Of a stretch of DNA of 64,000 bases, positions 50,201 to 64,000 are shown piece by piece. Numbering within the stretch: position 1 is the stretch's first letter; each line of letters begins with the position of its first letter. The notes below the pieces were generated by a model. The model did no database searches, was not told the DNA's origin, and saw nothing but the letters and a program-made list of their open reading frames with translations. This DNA is from Melanocharis versteri (Eukaryota; Chordata; Aves; Passeriformes; Melanocharitidae). The position numbers and the translations under genes are program-made. The stretch spans positions 1,353,810-1,417,809 of the forward strand of contig VZTG01010637.1 of NCBI GenBank assembly GCA_013397845.1. Reading direction: 5' to 3'.

Positions 50201-52556
50201 TTAGCATCAGAATCAGTTATGGTTGTCTGACTGATGGACAATCTTTTCCTGACCCAGTCTCTTTGCAAGTGACCTATACTGTCTAGACAGTTGCATATTA
50301 TTTATACATTCACTTCAGATTTATAGTTCTTTTAACTAAAGTTGAGGATGTTAGTTTGCCACTGACTCCATATCCATATCAGTACTTGAAACAGGCTGGA
50401 GCAAACCCAGATGCTCAAAATGAGCAATACAGGCCCTTTCCATTGCTGCCCATTGTTTGCCAGTTTGCCCTTCATCACTCCTCCTCTTCACCCCTCTCCC
50501 TACCCAAAAAAGGAGGAAAAAAAAAAAGAAAAGGTCTGACACAGAAGGAAGATTGTGTAAGACCTGCTAATTTCAAAGAGCAGAGATCAATTCTTGGTTG
50601 ATCCCATTGGGTGATTGGGGAATCACTAAAACAGTATTTGCATCCAGTTTTCAAGTCTGAAATGCCAGGGCTGAAATAAAAGAGCTGCTCTGCAGAGCTC
50701 TTTCCTAAAGGGCGGGTAGAAGGGAAGTCACATTAAACCAGCTCTCTATGCATCATATGAGAGACCATTCCACCTGCAAGAGCCCTCCTTAGTGCATGAT
50801 TTGCTTTTGAGAATCATGTTCTTGACTCTTTTAGGAGTGAGGCAAAAAAAGACATGAAGAAAAAAGGACTTGCGGTGTTGCTGGCATTAAATGCAGTTTT
50901 TGAGACTTGCAGCTGCTCGCCATGTCCTTGCCACTACTGACGGTATGTGTGTCCTTTCTTTTGAAGATAATGAGATATCATGTGAAATTCACATCTACTT
51001 TTAGACTATTCACTCATTTATTAAAATTTTATCAACTGTACTCTTCTAGGCAGCATGATCTTTTTTTTAAGTGTACAGAAATAGAAGCACACACATATCT
51101 ATGTGTGGCAACAGATTATGTCAGAGAAATATATACTGGCTTGTCTTGAGCACTGGTTGTGCTGACAAAATTTAGAGCTAGAGGAGCAATAAATCCTCAA
51201 AACTTCCTCCTTTCTTTTGCAAATGGATATTTATTTTAGAAAGGGCGTAAGGAATCTGAGACTACTTGTCTTCAACATGTTCCCAACATCTTTTTATGCA
51301 TGAATAATCACAGTAACAGTCCTAAAGGCATTGTTACCAAATGGCATTGACAAGCAAGACGGGCAAGGCAGAAGGAGGCATGTAAGAGAGGCTCCGAAAG
51401 TCAGAGGGAAGAGAGGGCATGCCAGGAAGTCCATGTAAATACAGGGAACTGGGTAGAGTGCAGGGATGCTTGGGCAGAAGAGCTTGGGGCCTGGGAAGAA
51501 GGGAGGAAGGAGTGTAAGAGAAAAAGGAGACTGGGGGCAGTAGATGGACTTAAACCTAGAGAAAAAAAGGCAGAAATGTATTATTCACCAGCTTCTAGGA
51601 ACATGTCAACAGGGGTTGAAAATTCATTTTACTGACCATTTTAGAAAGGGTTTTCAAAATTGATCTCTTCCTCCATGCTTGAATTTTGTTGTTTCGTATT
51701 AAATTACAAAATGAAAGAAATAGTCAAAAAGGAATTAGCAGTTACTGCAGACAATCCATTTCAAGTCTTGTTACTCCAGTAGTGTCCTTCTAAAGGGTAT
51801 CTGAAGACTTTCTCATACAAATGCCTTGATTTTCATGTCTCTTAGCAAAAAAATTCCCTCTAATTCCTGATAATTTAACTGGGAAGAATATTCTTAACTC
51901 TGGCGTTTATATATTTGTAGGAAGTGCAAGGAGATGATGACTTTTAAATAAGATGGTAGACCTGTGCTGTTGTTCAGAAGTAAGGTGATAGATGAGAGGA
52001 AGGTAGTCAAAATTAGAGATCTGTAAAATTCATTAGGACTATTTATGGACTACCTTTGTAGCAAATTTTGAAATGAGTAAGGTAAGGAAATATCAAATTA
52101 ACCACTCACTGAAAAAAAAGGCTTGGATTTTTAAAATCATAATTCTAAAAAAATACACATTTTCTAGGTAATAGGAAGAAAACGTTTGGACATTTTCCAT
52201 GCTTGTTACTTGGAGTCCCACAATCTTTCTGTTTAGCTAATACACTGTAAGATTAATTCTCTCACAGCACATTGCCTGGAGTTCAGTGCACATGTTTACT
52301 GATGTGTACAGCTCTCAAATAAGTTTAGTGCTTCTTTCACCCACTGTTAGGAAGTATATTTAAAAGAAATTGCCTTTTATAGATTTAAATTACAAAAGTA
52401 CTGATATCATGCAAAAAGCACTTCAACTCATGCAAGCATACAAATGTGTAAATCTTAGGGAAAAAGATACCCAGGGCTAATATGAATGTAAATAGGATTA
52501 GCTGCTTGCATTAGTGTCTGAAATACAATTTTAAATGCTAACTGCCTGGTTATTCT
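47256..52556. other. Presumed intron, no recognised gene
   Basis: AT-rich. A purine-skewed, GA-rich stretch of about 200 bp lies at 51350-51550. Short A and T runs occur near 49050, 50515 and 51060. Open frames at 47492-47815 and 48625-49346 (minus) lack any recognised domain. Confidence 0.4.
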
Positions 52557-52624
52557 TATATATATATATATATATATATATGCATACGTGTCTATATATA
52601 TATATATGTGCGTGTGTATGTATG
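52557..52624. repeat. Compound (TA)n / (TG)n microsatellite
   Basis: A (TA)12 run (52557-52581) is followed by a short spacer, a second TA run (about 52593-52606), and a TG/TATG tail. Confidence 0.92.
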
Positions 52625-55600
52625 TTTTTTTCCCTTTTTTCCCCCGAAATATATCTTACTAGTACTTGAAAAAAAATGGCTTTTTCTTCTAAACAGGAAG
52701 ACTTTTAAAGAGATTACTTAATGACAGCTATGCTAGTGATGAAATCTGGTATGTTGTTAGATATAGAAGGTTTATATTTGTTGTTATATGAAATATTAAC
52801 ACAAAATGGGGACAGACTTCCATCCTTCACATATCCACCCAAATGCAGCAGTAATTTTAGACCCAGTCTTCTCACTGAATCATGAACAATGACAGCCACT
52901 AGATTCTCTATAAGCCTATGAAAAGAACAATTTTCAGTTAATGGTACCACTAAAGCTGCATAAATCAACATACGCGGCATTTCATTAGAGATTTCAATCC
53001 CCTATGTCATGGCTTCTGCAGCAAAGCGAGTCCTTTAAGCAGCCTTAGTGGTAGTAGAGGGAATTTAGTTTTGTTATTACTTATGTTAAACTGATATAAG
53101 TATGAGGGCTATAAGAAGCCTAAAAAAAATTCAGTTATCTCACATAGTCTTGAACTTGAAATAGGGTAGACGCCTAAGGGACGGGGCAGATTTTGTGTTT
53201 CTCAAAATGTTTAATCTTCTTGCTGGTTTTCTGCTTGCTAATAGAAACAGTAATCCTTTTTCCAGCAATAACCATATATACCTGTGAATTGTTTAGTTTA
53301 AGTGACAGCTAAAAAGCGATAATGTCATTTTCTCTCCTGTGTGTAGTAAATATGTTAGAACGATGCCATAATAATTGTACATGAGCTTGTAGAGAAGAAA
53401 GAGTCCTAATTTGCCCTGTCAAAGTGGGCAAACAGTTGTCAAACGACACAACATTGCATACCTGGAGTGTGATGTCAGACTGATAATTGCTCAAGCAGAA
53501 AAGTTTGTTTCTTCTAAAATATCAGCTTTCTAAGAGTGTGCTGTTGTGTAGAGGGGCCTGCGAAGAATGAGGCTGTGGTTCCTGCTAGGCAAGCATATTG
53601 CTATGGGCTGTGTGTAGAACATGGGAAATCAAAATTAATTATAAAGAGTAAACAATTTGGCAAAAGTTAAACCCCCAGTTTTCAGTTAGATATGATTCAT
53701 TTTCATGTTTTTTAAGTAAAACACTTCAACTTTTTTGTTTGGTGAGAATCTTTTTCATTTACAATGCTGTTTCATTTATGTATAAACCTCCGGGCCCTTC
53801 CCGATGCTCAGCTTTTCACATCACTGCAGCATGGGAGGCAGTGGGAGCACACCAGTGACACCAGCATGGGGGTTCAGCAAGCAGGACGTGCCCTTTGTTG
53901 TGGGCTCCCAGCTTCCTTCCCACTCAGGTTCATTTTGTCTGGATGATGCCTGCCATTGTAAACAGATCAATTGCCAGCATTATGTAACATAAAGAAAGAG
54001 AGCTCACTACATCATTTTTTCATAATTATACAAAAATAAAATGAGTGCATAAACAAGACCAGAAAAGAGCTCTGAGTGTTTACAGAAATAAAAATAAATG
54101 AGTGTGTTTTTTAAATTAATATTTTCAAATGTTCAGGTTGAATTAATTTGAGAAATATGAATATGTATTGGTAGTGTTAATTCTTTGGGGTTTTGAAAAT
54201 TCTTACAACCACATAATTAAATGAGTGCCTTTAGAAATACTGATAAAACCCATTGCCATTCAAATATCCATACAAGACAACAGGGGCTGTAAGCTGTAGG
54301 CTTTAGAGATTAGTTTGGCCATGGGCCAGTATTTATCACAACATTTCCATCTTAGAAGATAAAATTTAATCATTTTTATTTAAATATAAATCAAAATTAA
54401 TGCAGGTTTAAAAAAAAAAAGGAGTGTATAACCTAATCACAATATCTTTATTTTAGAGATGCTTGCCTCTATTGTTTCTATTCAAAGGAGCAATTCTGTC
54501 TTTGTTGTGCTGCTCTTCCTTCAGCATTTTTTTTCTTCTACAAGGGTGCAAAAGGAAGGGGCGGTTGACCCAAATACAGTCCTATCTCCTAATTTTGCCA
54601 AGATCAAAGGCATTTCTTGCGTTTTATGTGCTGCCTATTGGTGAAGTCTGAAAAAACAGAGTGTTTAGGCATGTCTCCACTTCCCAGACACAAACACAGC
54701 TAGCCCAGAATTAGGCTTGTGCAATGCTTCGTTCTGTCAGTGCCCTCTCCCTGCCTGCACACCCTCGTGGGTGCTGCAAGAGGAGCACGTGCCTCAGGTG
54801 CCCTCGCCCTGCTTGGTGCTGGCAGTTCTGCTGGACTTGTGCTGAACATCAGTAATTACACTGCAATTCTTTTTCTTATATGGAAAAGAGATATAATAGA
54901 CTGGTAGTTTTGAGGCTAATTTTGGAAAAAAATTAGCTGCCTGCTTTTGGTGGGGGGTTATGGCCGGCATGCCCGGGAGGCAGCAGGAATTTCTGGAGGA
55001 TGTGGTTGTATTCATACAGGTAGCTGGATGAAGGGGAGTGCTCCTCTTACGTAACAGAAAAGTAAATTCTTGGACATTATTTGCAGCAGCTGCCAATCCA
55101 TATGAAGCTTTCTCAACTACATGTGCGTGTTGTACCCATCTGGGGAAGAGCACATGGTCAGTTTGCTAGCTCTCCAACACCATATTGCAGTTCTCCTGGT
55201 GTTACACTGGCTTTTGCAGTCCTGATATTACAAATGAACGGTCCTATCTCTGTTTTGTCTCCTTAGGGTGATGGTAGGGCTTTGTAGAGCAAATATAACT
55301 TTTTTTTTCAGTTGAGCTAATGAAATGGTGTTTGTTAAAGTGTGGTTAAATCAATTCTGAGCAAAGCCTGGTTGTCCTCACCTCTTGCTCCAAATTACAA
55401 AATGCAGTGAGGAAGAACATTTCACAACACAGGAGGGTTGAGGAAATCTCCAATCAACTTGCTGGGATTTTTCTGGTAACACTAATTCTGCTAACAAACA
55501 ATGTGCAGCTTGTGTAGGGATCAGTGGGAACACTGCCCTAGGATCCCTGCTTACTCCATACCTTCAGATTGAACAAGTGATCACACATGGTTTCCTACAC

Positions 55601-56093
55601 AGCAAGCTTTAAAAGCAGCTTTTTATATCAGGCTTTGATGTGAATGTGTATACGTGTGAAAAATGTTAAGTGGATACCTAATTATATGTTAATATCTTCT
55701 GTAGTGGAGGACCCCTCATGTTGGGTAACAAAAAACCAAAGCTGGTCCTGCAGTATCTATCTTTCATCAGCTAAAGATGACTGCTAGAAACTTCCTCTGG
55801 GAGGAAGAAATAGAACTGTTCTTCTTTCTTCATGGTATTTCTTGTATGAGGAAGGCAAATTGCTTCTGGCTTTTAATGCAATAGCAAGTTCAGAGCTATT
55901 TAGTGCTCAGCTTCATATTGTAGTAACATATTAACATATGGAAAATGTGAACTGCATGTGATTTTTGCACTCAGAGTTTTCTTCTGTAGGTGTCCGCTTA
56001 CTTGTTTTGCTTCTTCAGGACAATATCCAGGTCATCTAATGGAAAAAAGATCAATTATTTAGAAAAGTGCAAGGCTCCTTAATACTAGTACTG
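52625..56093. other. Presumed intron, no recognised gene
   Basis: AT-rich. The stretch at about 53230-53480 is low in repeats and includes TGACAG, TGTCAAA and ATAATT motifs, so it may be conserved, but this cannot be seen from one sequence. A short CpG-bearing patch lies near 54960. Nothing else was recognised. Confidence 0.4.
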
Positions 56094-56117
56094 TATATAT
56101 ATATATATATATATATA
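56094..56117. repeat. (TA)12 microsatellite
   Basis: A perfect dinucleotide run. Confidence 0.92.
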
Positions 56118-58800
56118 ATGAATAATGTATATGCATAGGTACACTCACAGAGTTAGAATCTCAAGCATTGTTTACATATCTCAGCACCACTTCTTAAATG
56201 ACTGGATAATTCACACCTTCCACTCTCTCCTGTTTCTTCAGTAAATAGGGCCAAATTCAAAGTGGAACTGAAGGTGGATCTATTTCTTCAGCTTCAATGG
56301 ATTTCAGTGCTTGTTTAGCAGCAGCTCTTGAATACGAAAAGGTGGTTCCTGAGCTCAAGCTTCTTTACCTAAGGCTATGTTGGTATTAGTTGTTCTAACC
56401 CGTTAGCGATTCAGAATAAGTGGGGCACTTCATTAGCTCCAGTTAAAGACAAAACAAAAATGTTTGTTTAAACTGGCAGATCTTAGAGCTGTGTTTCTTT
56501 CACACCATTTAGGAGATTTCCCACAAGTTTTCCCCTTGGGGTTATCCTCAAAAACCAACATTTTTTCAGGTGCTCTACAAACTGTGACTAGCTTGCTGTA
56601 GCCGCTTCCTCACTCTTAACCCACTCAGTGTGTGCTCGCGTGGTGTCCAAAACACCTTCTTTACATGGCATTTATTTCTCAGACTTCCTGGGGGCAGTAT
56701 CCTACTGTACAAAGTCTATTTCACTCACCATCAAGTGAGGTTGATTTCCAGTTAAACACTGATACCCGTGTAAACCAGGAACTCAGAATGGCACTTAGTA
56801 CATCTTTTTACTGAATTTTGGATATTGTGTTCTCCCTGTTGTTGAACAGAAAATGACCTTTTGAAAACAGCAAGCAAGTAAGGTCAGACTAGGAAAGTTT
56901 CTGGTGATGTTTATCCATGACACCCCCGTTTGAATTGTGCTTGTAGTACCTCACCTTGGCACTGACACGTGGCATTCTTTATACCTATCAAGACTGGCTT
57001 TGCAAAATAGTTGCCCTTTATGAAACATTTTAATGACTGAATGGTGACTTTGAGGGAGAGCAGAGGACTGAGAAGCTTATCAAGTAAAGCCAAGCAGAAA
57101 TATCCCATGGAAAGCTTGTCTCTTCCCTAGGGCAGAAGTGGGGCTGATAGCTGGTTAGTGGGTAACTGAGAAACTCATGACATTTGGGGACTGTTCCTGT
57201 TTGAAGGTCCCAATGTTGCCAGCAGAAGCTCACTGAGGAGAAGGGGCTGTGCACTTAGGGGCTGCCTGTAGGTGTGAGGACACACAGCATTGAGAACAAG
57301 ACAGAAACAAGGCTTGTGTAGTTGGATGGACATGCCTAGTTCCGGGTATGTGGCATAAAAGCAGTGATTTGGTTTGCTGGTTTTGTTTTTCCCTGATAGA
57401 CTGACTTCAGCACCCTGAAAACTAAATTCTGGACTACATTCTTTGGTGCCCACTAAAGATTAATCAAGATGATTGTGTTCCAACGTATTGTAAAATGAAG
57501 TGCTCCATCAAGGCTGGAAATAGCTGTTGTTTAAACAGCTCCTCCAGCATCCTGCTGTTTGATTCTTAGATAACAATGTTGTGGGATTTTGAAAAAGCCT
57601 TTGCCTATCAGGTTAACTGGAGAGTGTTGTTTAAAGGAACAAATTAGAGTCTTAAACTGCTATGGAGGTGGGGAAATAGAGTTGTGTTTTAGTACAACCA
57701 AGACTAAAGAGTATTTGAAAAGCCACCGATTCTTCTGTATGTGATTTGTTTGGAATGTAGAGAAGTAGCTGAAAAGTTTGCTGCCTGTTTCGTGCCTCCT
57801 GCTGAACTGGGGCTGCAGTTCAGTGCCTGGCCCTGCTTGGTGCATGGGGGAATTGTAGCATTGTGTACATCATTGATTTCTTTTCATCCTGGGGCACTCT
57901 GCAAGGGTGTTACTTAGGCAGTTGCCTCTCAGCAAGAGGATAACATGTAGGCAATGGTTCCACACATACTGCTGGATCAGTTGCTGAAGTTGGTAAAGAG
58001 TCAGTGCAAATGTTCACAGAAGCATCTTGGTTTTTCTTTACTCTTAGAAAACATTGCTGGTTCAAAGGAGCTGCTGGATGGATAGAGGTGCTAGGAAGAT
58101 TTATATTGTAAACATTCTTTTGATGACAATTGCTAAATTACTGTTTCCATGCCCCATCAAGATGTGTGTGAACTCTGTGTGTCTGCATGTCTAAGCATGT
58201 GTGTGCATTTTGTGGATATGTTCCATGTCTAAGGATGTACTGAAACAGTCAAGTCTGAAATGAAAAATAGGAAAACACTGAGGTCTGTTGTTTCTGATCC
58301 TTTGGGGATACACATTTAGGTTTTCCTTGGAAGATTAGGCTTTTTTGTTCCCCTTTTCTTTTTTTAACAAACAAACACCTCCCACCCCTTCAGAAACAAA
58401 CCAAAACAAAAAATTCTTATCTAATCACATGCCTTCAGGAACCGGGCTTTTAAATTAAACCCCAGCTATCTCCAGATTTGTCCTAAGAACACAGTTGCCA
58501 GAAACACCAGGTGGTGTTGTAGCAATCAACATTATTATTAAAAAAAATATTGGCCAGAACATACACAGAAATGTACTGAATAGTAATAAAAAAGTGAATA
58601 ATAGTTTGAATGCTTTTCAGCTGTTCAATAAGGCGAACAGATGTAGTAACACATACTTGAGAGCATGCCATGTACTTTAATCAGAGAAGTTTAGAGTATC
58701 ATTTCATCATGGACAAAAAGAAAGAGACAGAATAATAGGTTTATTTCAAAAGGCAAAATTTTAAGGAGGAGAACAAGAACTTCTCTGAGTTTTGTATCAG
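56118..58800. other. Presumed intron, no recognised gene
   Basis: AT-rich. A 15-base motif recurs once with one change (58186-58200 and 58224-58238) in a TG-rich local context. Nothing else was seen. Confidence 0.4.
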
Positions 58801-58854
58801 ACCAAGTCCTGGGAGCTACACTACACTTGACTGGAGAAGACCTACTGCACCAAG
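58801..58854 (+). other. Candidate 54-bp phase-1 mini-exon
   Basis: The segment is bounded by TTTTGTATCAG (AG at 58799-58800) and CACCAAG then GTAAGC (GT at 58855-58856). The donor is strong and the pyrimidine tract is weak. Its length is a multiple of three. In phase 1, the phase left by the leader exon, it is fully open for 18 codons (DQVLGATLHLTGEDLLHQ). It could be a small in-frame exon of the same gene, but the chance of a random open match is considerable for so short a segment. Confidence 0.2.
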
Positions 58855-61800
58855 GTAAGCAGTTTCATGAAACAGAGTCACAAGATGCAGTTAAATAGAA
58901 GATTTTTTAGAAGCTGCCAAACTGTTAAAGGCACATAGTGCTGGAGTATTTGTGCAAGCAAGAATGCAAATCTTAATGAAAGATGAGAGATGTAATAGAG
59001 AGTGCTTTGTAAATTTTCATATAGCATCAAAACCTGTGGGGCAATCTGGTTGAAATGTAGTGAGCACAGCTTGGAACTGCTGCAAAGGCTGAAGTTTTGG
59101 TTTGAGAAATCATAACTGACTTCGTTTCAGTCAAATGGGAATGCAAAAAAATCAAAAAGCACCTAAATCTTCGTGTTAAGACACAGGGGCTACCACTGTT
59201 TTGGTAGAGAAGTAAAGAAAAATTCAGGGCAAGGGTTTGCTGGAATCACAACTATTTGTACCAATAAATATCAAGTAGATAAATGCAAGTAAGTATCTTC
59301 TTGGATTTGTTAATTTTACATAGTTATTGTTATCAGTAGCAGCCCTTCCAGCATTGTTTCAGAGGCCTGGGGTCCCAAGTGGGAGGAGTTTGTGGCACTG
59401 CACAGGAAGAATTCTCTCTGGAAGAGTGGTTGGGTCGGAGCTCTCTCAGGTCGCTTCTGCATTTTGCTTGTCACTGTGTTTCTCACCCTCCCTTCCTTTT
59501 TGTTTTCATCCAGCGTTCTTCCTTGGCCAGTCCCACAATCCCTGAGCCTGCCCTGAGACCCTCCCTCCTTCCTCTGTGTGCTCCTCTGAGATGGTGTCTG
59601 TCACCTGGCTTTGCTGTTTCTGATTTGGTGACTTTTCCTGGCCATGTTTCAAGGGCAGGATGCCCCAGGTTCTCTCCCTCCATGGCTAGTGTGAGGCTGG
59701 AGTCTGGCTGGTGAGGTTACCAACCCGTGTTATTGCTTCCCCATCTTCTCCCTGCAGTGGGAAGGGATAAGGACAGCTGTGAATAGGCTCCCGAGAGCCT
59801 AAAGCCTCTAATGATACTGCAGGACTACAAAGCAAACTAGAATTCATGGTGTACCAAGCCTGGATAAGACTTTAAGCCACCCAGTGAAGCTTCAGAGTTG
59901 TTTGTGGCTGCTTGGTTTCACTTTTCTTCTCAGAACAATGTGATGCTTTATGTTCTGAATCAGGAGCAAAGAGTTGTGACGAAAGGACAAACAGCTTGAA
60001 ATCAGTGGGATAACTCAGGGTAGGTTGATAGCTTGCTTGCAATGAGAATAATGGAGTCTGTCCCTAAATGACAGCAGAAATGCAATTGCTGACAAAGGTA
60101 TCTTCAACCACACGCTTAAGATTTCATTCCAGGTGTTTGCTCACCCAGATGTGCAGGACCTGTAGCAGTGAAGTCCTCTGCACCCTAACCCCATACAGAA
60201 TTTTCAGAAAATACAGAAGGCAGTAACACAGTTTTAATAACAAGTTTTTATACATGTAGTCGCCTAGAAAAGCTATGTTCTTCCTATGCCAGTTAAATAT
60301 ATATGTCCAGGAAATACTCCTGTAATTCTACCTGCAAGAGAAAACATACTCAAAGTTAATACCAATAAACCACAGATGCTGCCTTTTAACCATCATTATC
60401 CTCATTCCCTGGAAAGGAGTGAGTTCAGGCTGAAGCATCAGCACTGATTTTCTGCCCTGACTTTAAATTTCTGTACATTTTGAATTTGTCATACATTTAG
60501 CATTACTTCAATGCGTTTCTTGTGTGTGGTTGAATACAAAGAGCGGGAGGTCATGAGAGGCATCACCTTGTTTTATCCAGAGGTCAAAGCTAAGAGAGTG
60601 TCAGTTTCCATTTTAGGCTTTTGTGGCATAGTTGACATTATATATACTCTTAGGTATGCAATGCAAATCACATTCCTGCAAGCTAATTATAGGATAAATG
60701 TAGCCACTTAACTAGGCAGCAGGCATGTCATCTCAGCATGGAGCTATCATATTATGTACATTTGCTGTCTCCTGTATAATTAACAGGATAAAAATATTAC
60801 TGCCAGATACCATAAAAAAAATTAACACTATCTTAATTGTCTTTTCAGCTCAGGTATAGCCTATTACCATTTCAAAAAAGACCTTCCCTAATACACTAGA
60901 ATTTTAAACTTCATTTGCTGAAGATGCCATTAATCCCTTTTCACACTTTGATCTGCCATTGTGATACCTTTGGACTTTGACTTCTCTGTTTTGCTTTTGA
61001 ACTCTCCTTAAAAACTATTACTGAGATTTAGTGGCTTAAAATTTGAGGTTGCTCAGGACTCTGTGTTTGATTTTTAAAAACTTGGTGACAGTGCATTTGG
61101 GTTTCACCATAACAGAGATGTATGCAGCCTGCAATAAGCTTTTGTGTAGGGCGCCTCGCTTCCAAGCTTTGGACATCGTTCCTGTTTAATCCAAATTTTC
61201 TGCGTTTCTAATCTCTCATTTTTAATGTGTCTCCTATAGCATTCATTGCTGTCTTGTACGTGGTTATGAACGAGTGGAGTCTTTGAAAGTTTAATCCTAA
61301 TTCTTACTAGAATATGCCTTCATCAGTATTTGTGTAATATTTTAGTCAAAAGTGGCTGATTCCTCCCCTTCCTTGTAAAATTGCTGTAATCTCCCCGTGA
61401 TCTGAATACCACATCACTGCTGATGTCATCTGCGTTTTGTAACTCTCATTTTCTGAAACTGCATTGGGAACTCAAGACTCTGAATGCTGCTTTTGCCACT
61501 TGAAATTAATTATATGACGGCTCACATTCAGAAAATACTTAAAATACATGTTTATTTTCAGGTCTTTTTGGGAGTAATTAAAGCTGAAAACTTCCATTAA
61601 TTTAACAAATTGCTCTGGAATTCTTTGCCACAGCAGTTTGCAAATTGCTCCTAGAAAACACCTGTGCTACAGACATGTAAAACCCAGTAACTGGAGAAAA
61701 GATTGAGATAAACATGGCACCATTTAATCTGGCAGAGGTCTCTCGGTTGTTTCTGTTGCAGTAGGTCTGTAGGAACCTTAGGTAGTTCTTGCATATTTAC

Positions 61801-64000
61801 TTAACTGTTGACATCAGTAATGACACACATGGCTAACAGATTTTCCACATGTTTTCCTCCCTGGATGACATCTTCCTACTCCATCAGGACTCAAAGTCTG
61901 ATTGTGGAGGCTGTTGATTGATAGCTTGGAGCACATGAGGTTTGGGGAAAGCACAAGAATGACAGTTTATATAAATATCCTAATATGACACTTTTTTCTA
62001 GGTTTACCCTAACTTTTATTTTTCTCTGACCTAGAAATGATTTTTAGGTGTACAAAAACCCACAGATACTTTAGAAACACAGTTGACTCACTCAGACATC
62101 TTGTTAGCATTTTGTACTTAATTGCTTCTTTCTCTGCTTACCCAGGGGGAATTGTACATGCCAAGATGGAGCTCTACTAGATCTAATAGGAGAAAAAAAC
62201 AAAAGGAAATAATGACTAGTCTTCCAAATCATCCTAAGTGGTCCAGGAGATGAGAGGGAGTGCTTTTTCCTGGCAGCAAAACCCCAAAACATGTAACTGG
62301 CTCATCCAGTGTCTCTTAGATTTTCAGATTAGGAATGGTATTTTTATTACACTCCATCTTTCTTCATAAGTAACCCATTTTAAGCGCTGTATAAGCTACT
62401 TGTGGAAAAAGTAGCTACTATCTGTAGAAGTCGCTTTAAAAGGAATATTGTTACCCCTGAAAGCATTGCTGCTTTGTGTAAGCCTCTGGAAAAAGGAAGA
62501 TAGCTTTATGACAGCCTCTTTTTTTATGAAGACCAAAGGGCAGGCTAATATTATATGTACAGATGCAGCTTTAATAGCAAATTGCCAAAAGGGTTCTTTA
62601 GAAAATAAGAGACCTTCAAGAAGATGTTTGCATATTTACATATAAATCCACAGAGGGATATATGAATATGCCATGCTGATACCTGTCTTGCTAAAGCTAT
62701 GGAAGGAAGTAATAGTATTTTTTTCATGCTGAGCTACTCGCACACAGAAGTGATTAGTGAGTTTCCAGATATATGGAGGCTAAAAATGATCATATTGTAA
62801 AGGATGTTTATTCCAGGACCAAAGGGAAGTGCCAGTCTTGGCTCTCCATCTCCTACAAATGTAGCTATTTTCCATAAAGGGTTATGTGCTGGAATTTTTG
62901 CCCTGTATTCAAGACAGAAAGCAAGTGTCAATAGAATTGAAATATAACACAAATTTGGAGTTTTAATATTTTATACTTGCACGTCTTAAAATAAAAAATA
63001 AATTTTTAAAAAATCAGGCAACTGCATTCTCTTATGTAGCCCTTTTAACACACCTTTCTACAAAATTTTCTGCTGATTTTGGTGATAACGGCAAAACTAA
63101 TCTCTGGAGACAAAAATTAATAATTCTGTACCTGAACAACCAACTACTCAGACTAGAGTCATTTTTAAAAGCAGAACAGTGTCAAGAGTGTTTCTCCAGA
63201 CCATTTACAGTCACTCTGCCTCCTGACTTCTGTGCTGCCAAATTGAAGGATTTGGTTCCAGCATTTCCAGGGCTCTCAGACCAGGGCTGTCATGACATTC
63301 CCTCACTTCAGGCACATTCTTCCTCTTTCATTTCACTGAATACATTAGAGGGTTTTTAAAGGACAGAACAACGTTAATCCTAATAGCCTTAGGTCTGAGA
63401 CTCCATGCTGTTGGCTGATAAAACCAGCCTGTCTCCTTCCACACCCAGAACATTTATTCACTTTACTGGCTTTATCTTCCCCAACATCCTCGGTGATTTA
63501 TCCTTTTAATCTCTCCAAATCAGTTATAGCTACTATTCTTTTAACTATGGCTAAGTGTTGGAAAATTCTTTTTGAATTGATGCGGTTCTAGAAAGGTTTT
63601 TCCAATCAGTTGTGTGAAGTCTTGTTCTCAGGATTAAAAAATGACCTTGCCTGGAGCATGTCAGAAGATTAAACCACAGCTCTTGGTGCTCCAGGGAGCT
63701 AAGAGTGGTGTCCAGCTCCTCATTGAACAGTTCTGAGGAGAGTTCCTCAGTTCAACCCACAGGTCTGTGGAGCAAACCTTTCCTTGGCTGGGCTTGCGTG
63801 GCAAGGGAGGAGGAAAGCAGCGGTGCTGCTCTGAGCACTCAGCTTTCAGCAGCAGATGCCACTCGCTGGGTTTGTGCAGACGTTTCTGATGACATGGTCT
63901 CTGTTTGACTCTGCCTTGCCAAGAATCAGCCCAAGTCTCTGGGGAGTTGGGAGTCGTTTGCTTGGGGTTTTGCCTTCCAGAGGCTTGTAGTGACATCTGA
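58855..64000. other. Presumed intron to window end, no recognised gene
   Basis: AT-rich. Modest GC rises occur at about 59340-59720 and 63660-64000, with overlapping frames on both strands and no known domain. An A/T run lies near 62985-63015. No exon, RNA gene or mobile element was recognised. Confidence 0.4.

Noticed and set aside
1..64000. CRISPR arrays, operons, phage or integrated viral genes
   Set aside because: No spaced direct repeats, no dense long frames and no viral protein pattern. CR1 repeats and CpG structure show vertebrate nuclear DNA.

Overview
The window looks like bird nuclear DNA. It is AT-rich and almost free of long open frames. Its recognisable interspersed repeats are the 3' ends of CR1 LINEs, the typical avian retrotransposon: 25178-25740 (minus), 32103-32331 (plus) and 47203-47255 (minus), plus a possible old one near 16930-17040. 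No bacterial, viral or CRISPR features were seen. The species was not identified.

Only the left end carries a convincing gene start. A CpG-rich block (1-115) behaves like a promoter and first exon. It is followed by a possible untranslated exon (499-554) and an exon (1024-1152) that contains a start codon, a short hydrophobic leader (MWGLRTHLLLLFIFAE) and a good splice donor in phase 1. This looks like the 5' end of a plus-strand gene for a secreted or membrane protein. I could not name the gene. The rest of the window is most simply read as its very long leader intron, although other explanations remain open.

Within that presumed intron, several stretches have splice signals but unproven status. 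A possible alternative last exon at 5955-6052 continues the leader frame and is followed by a poly(A) signal at 6178-6183. Others are a strong donor after 5737, a well-flanked 140-bp segment at 36239-36378, and a 54-bp phase-1 segment at 58801-58854. On the minus strand, two overlapping open frames (46862-46096) meet at a homopolymer and are followed by AATAAA.

The rest holds simple repeats (TTTA, TA, poly-T, GTT), a recent 64-bp tandem duplication with an ambiguous base (21740-21867), a few perfect hairpins, and homeodomain-site-rich AT blocks that could be conserved enhancers. No system with a demonstrable new function is visible. The best leads are the possible short secreted product at the left end and the minus-strand frame pair.
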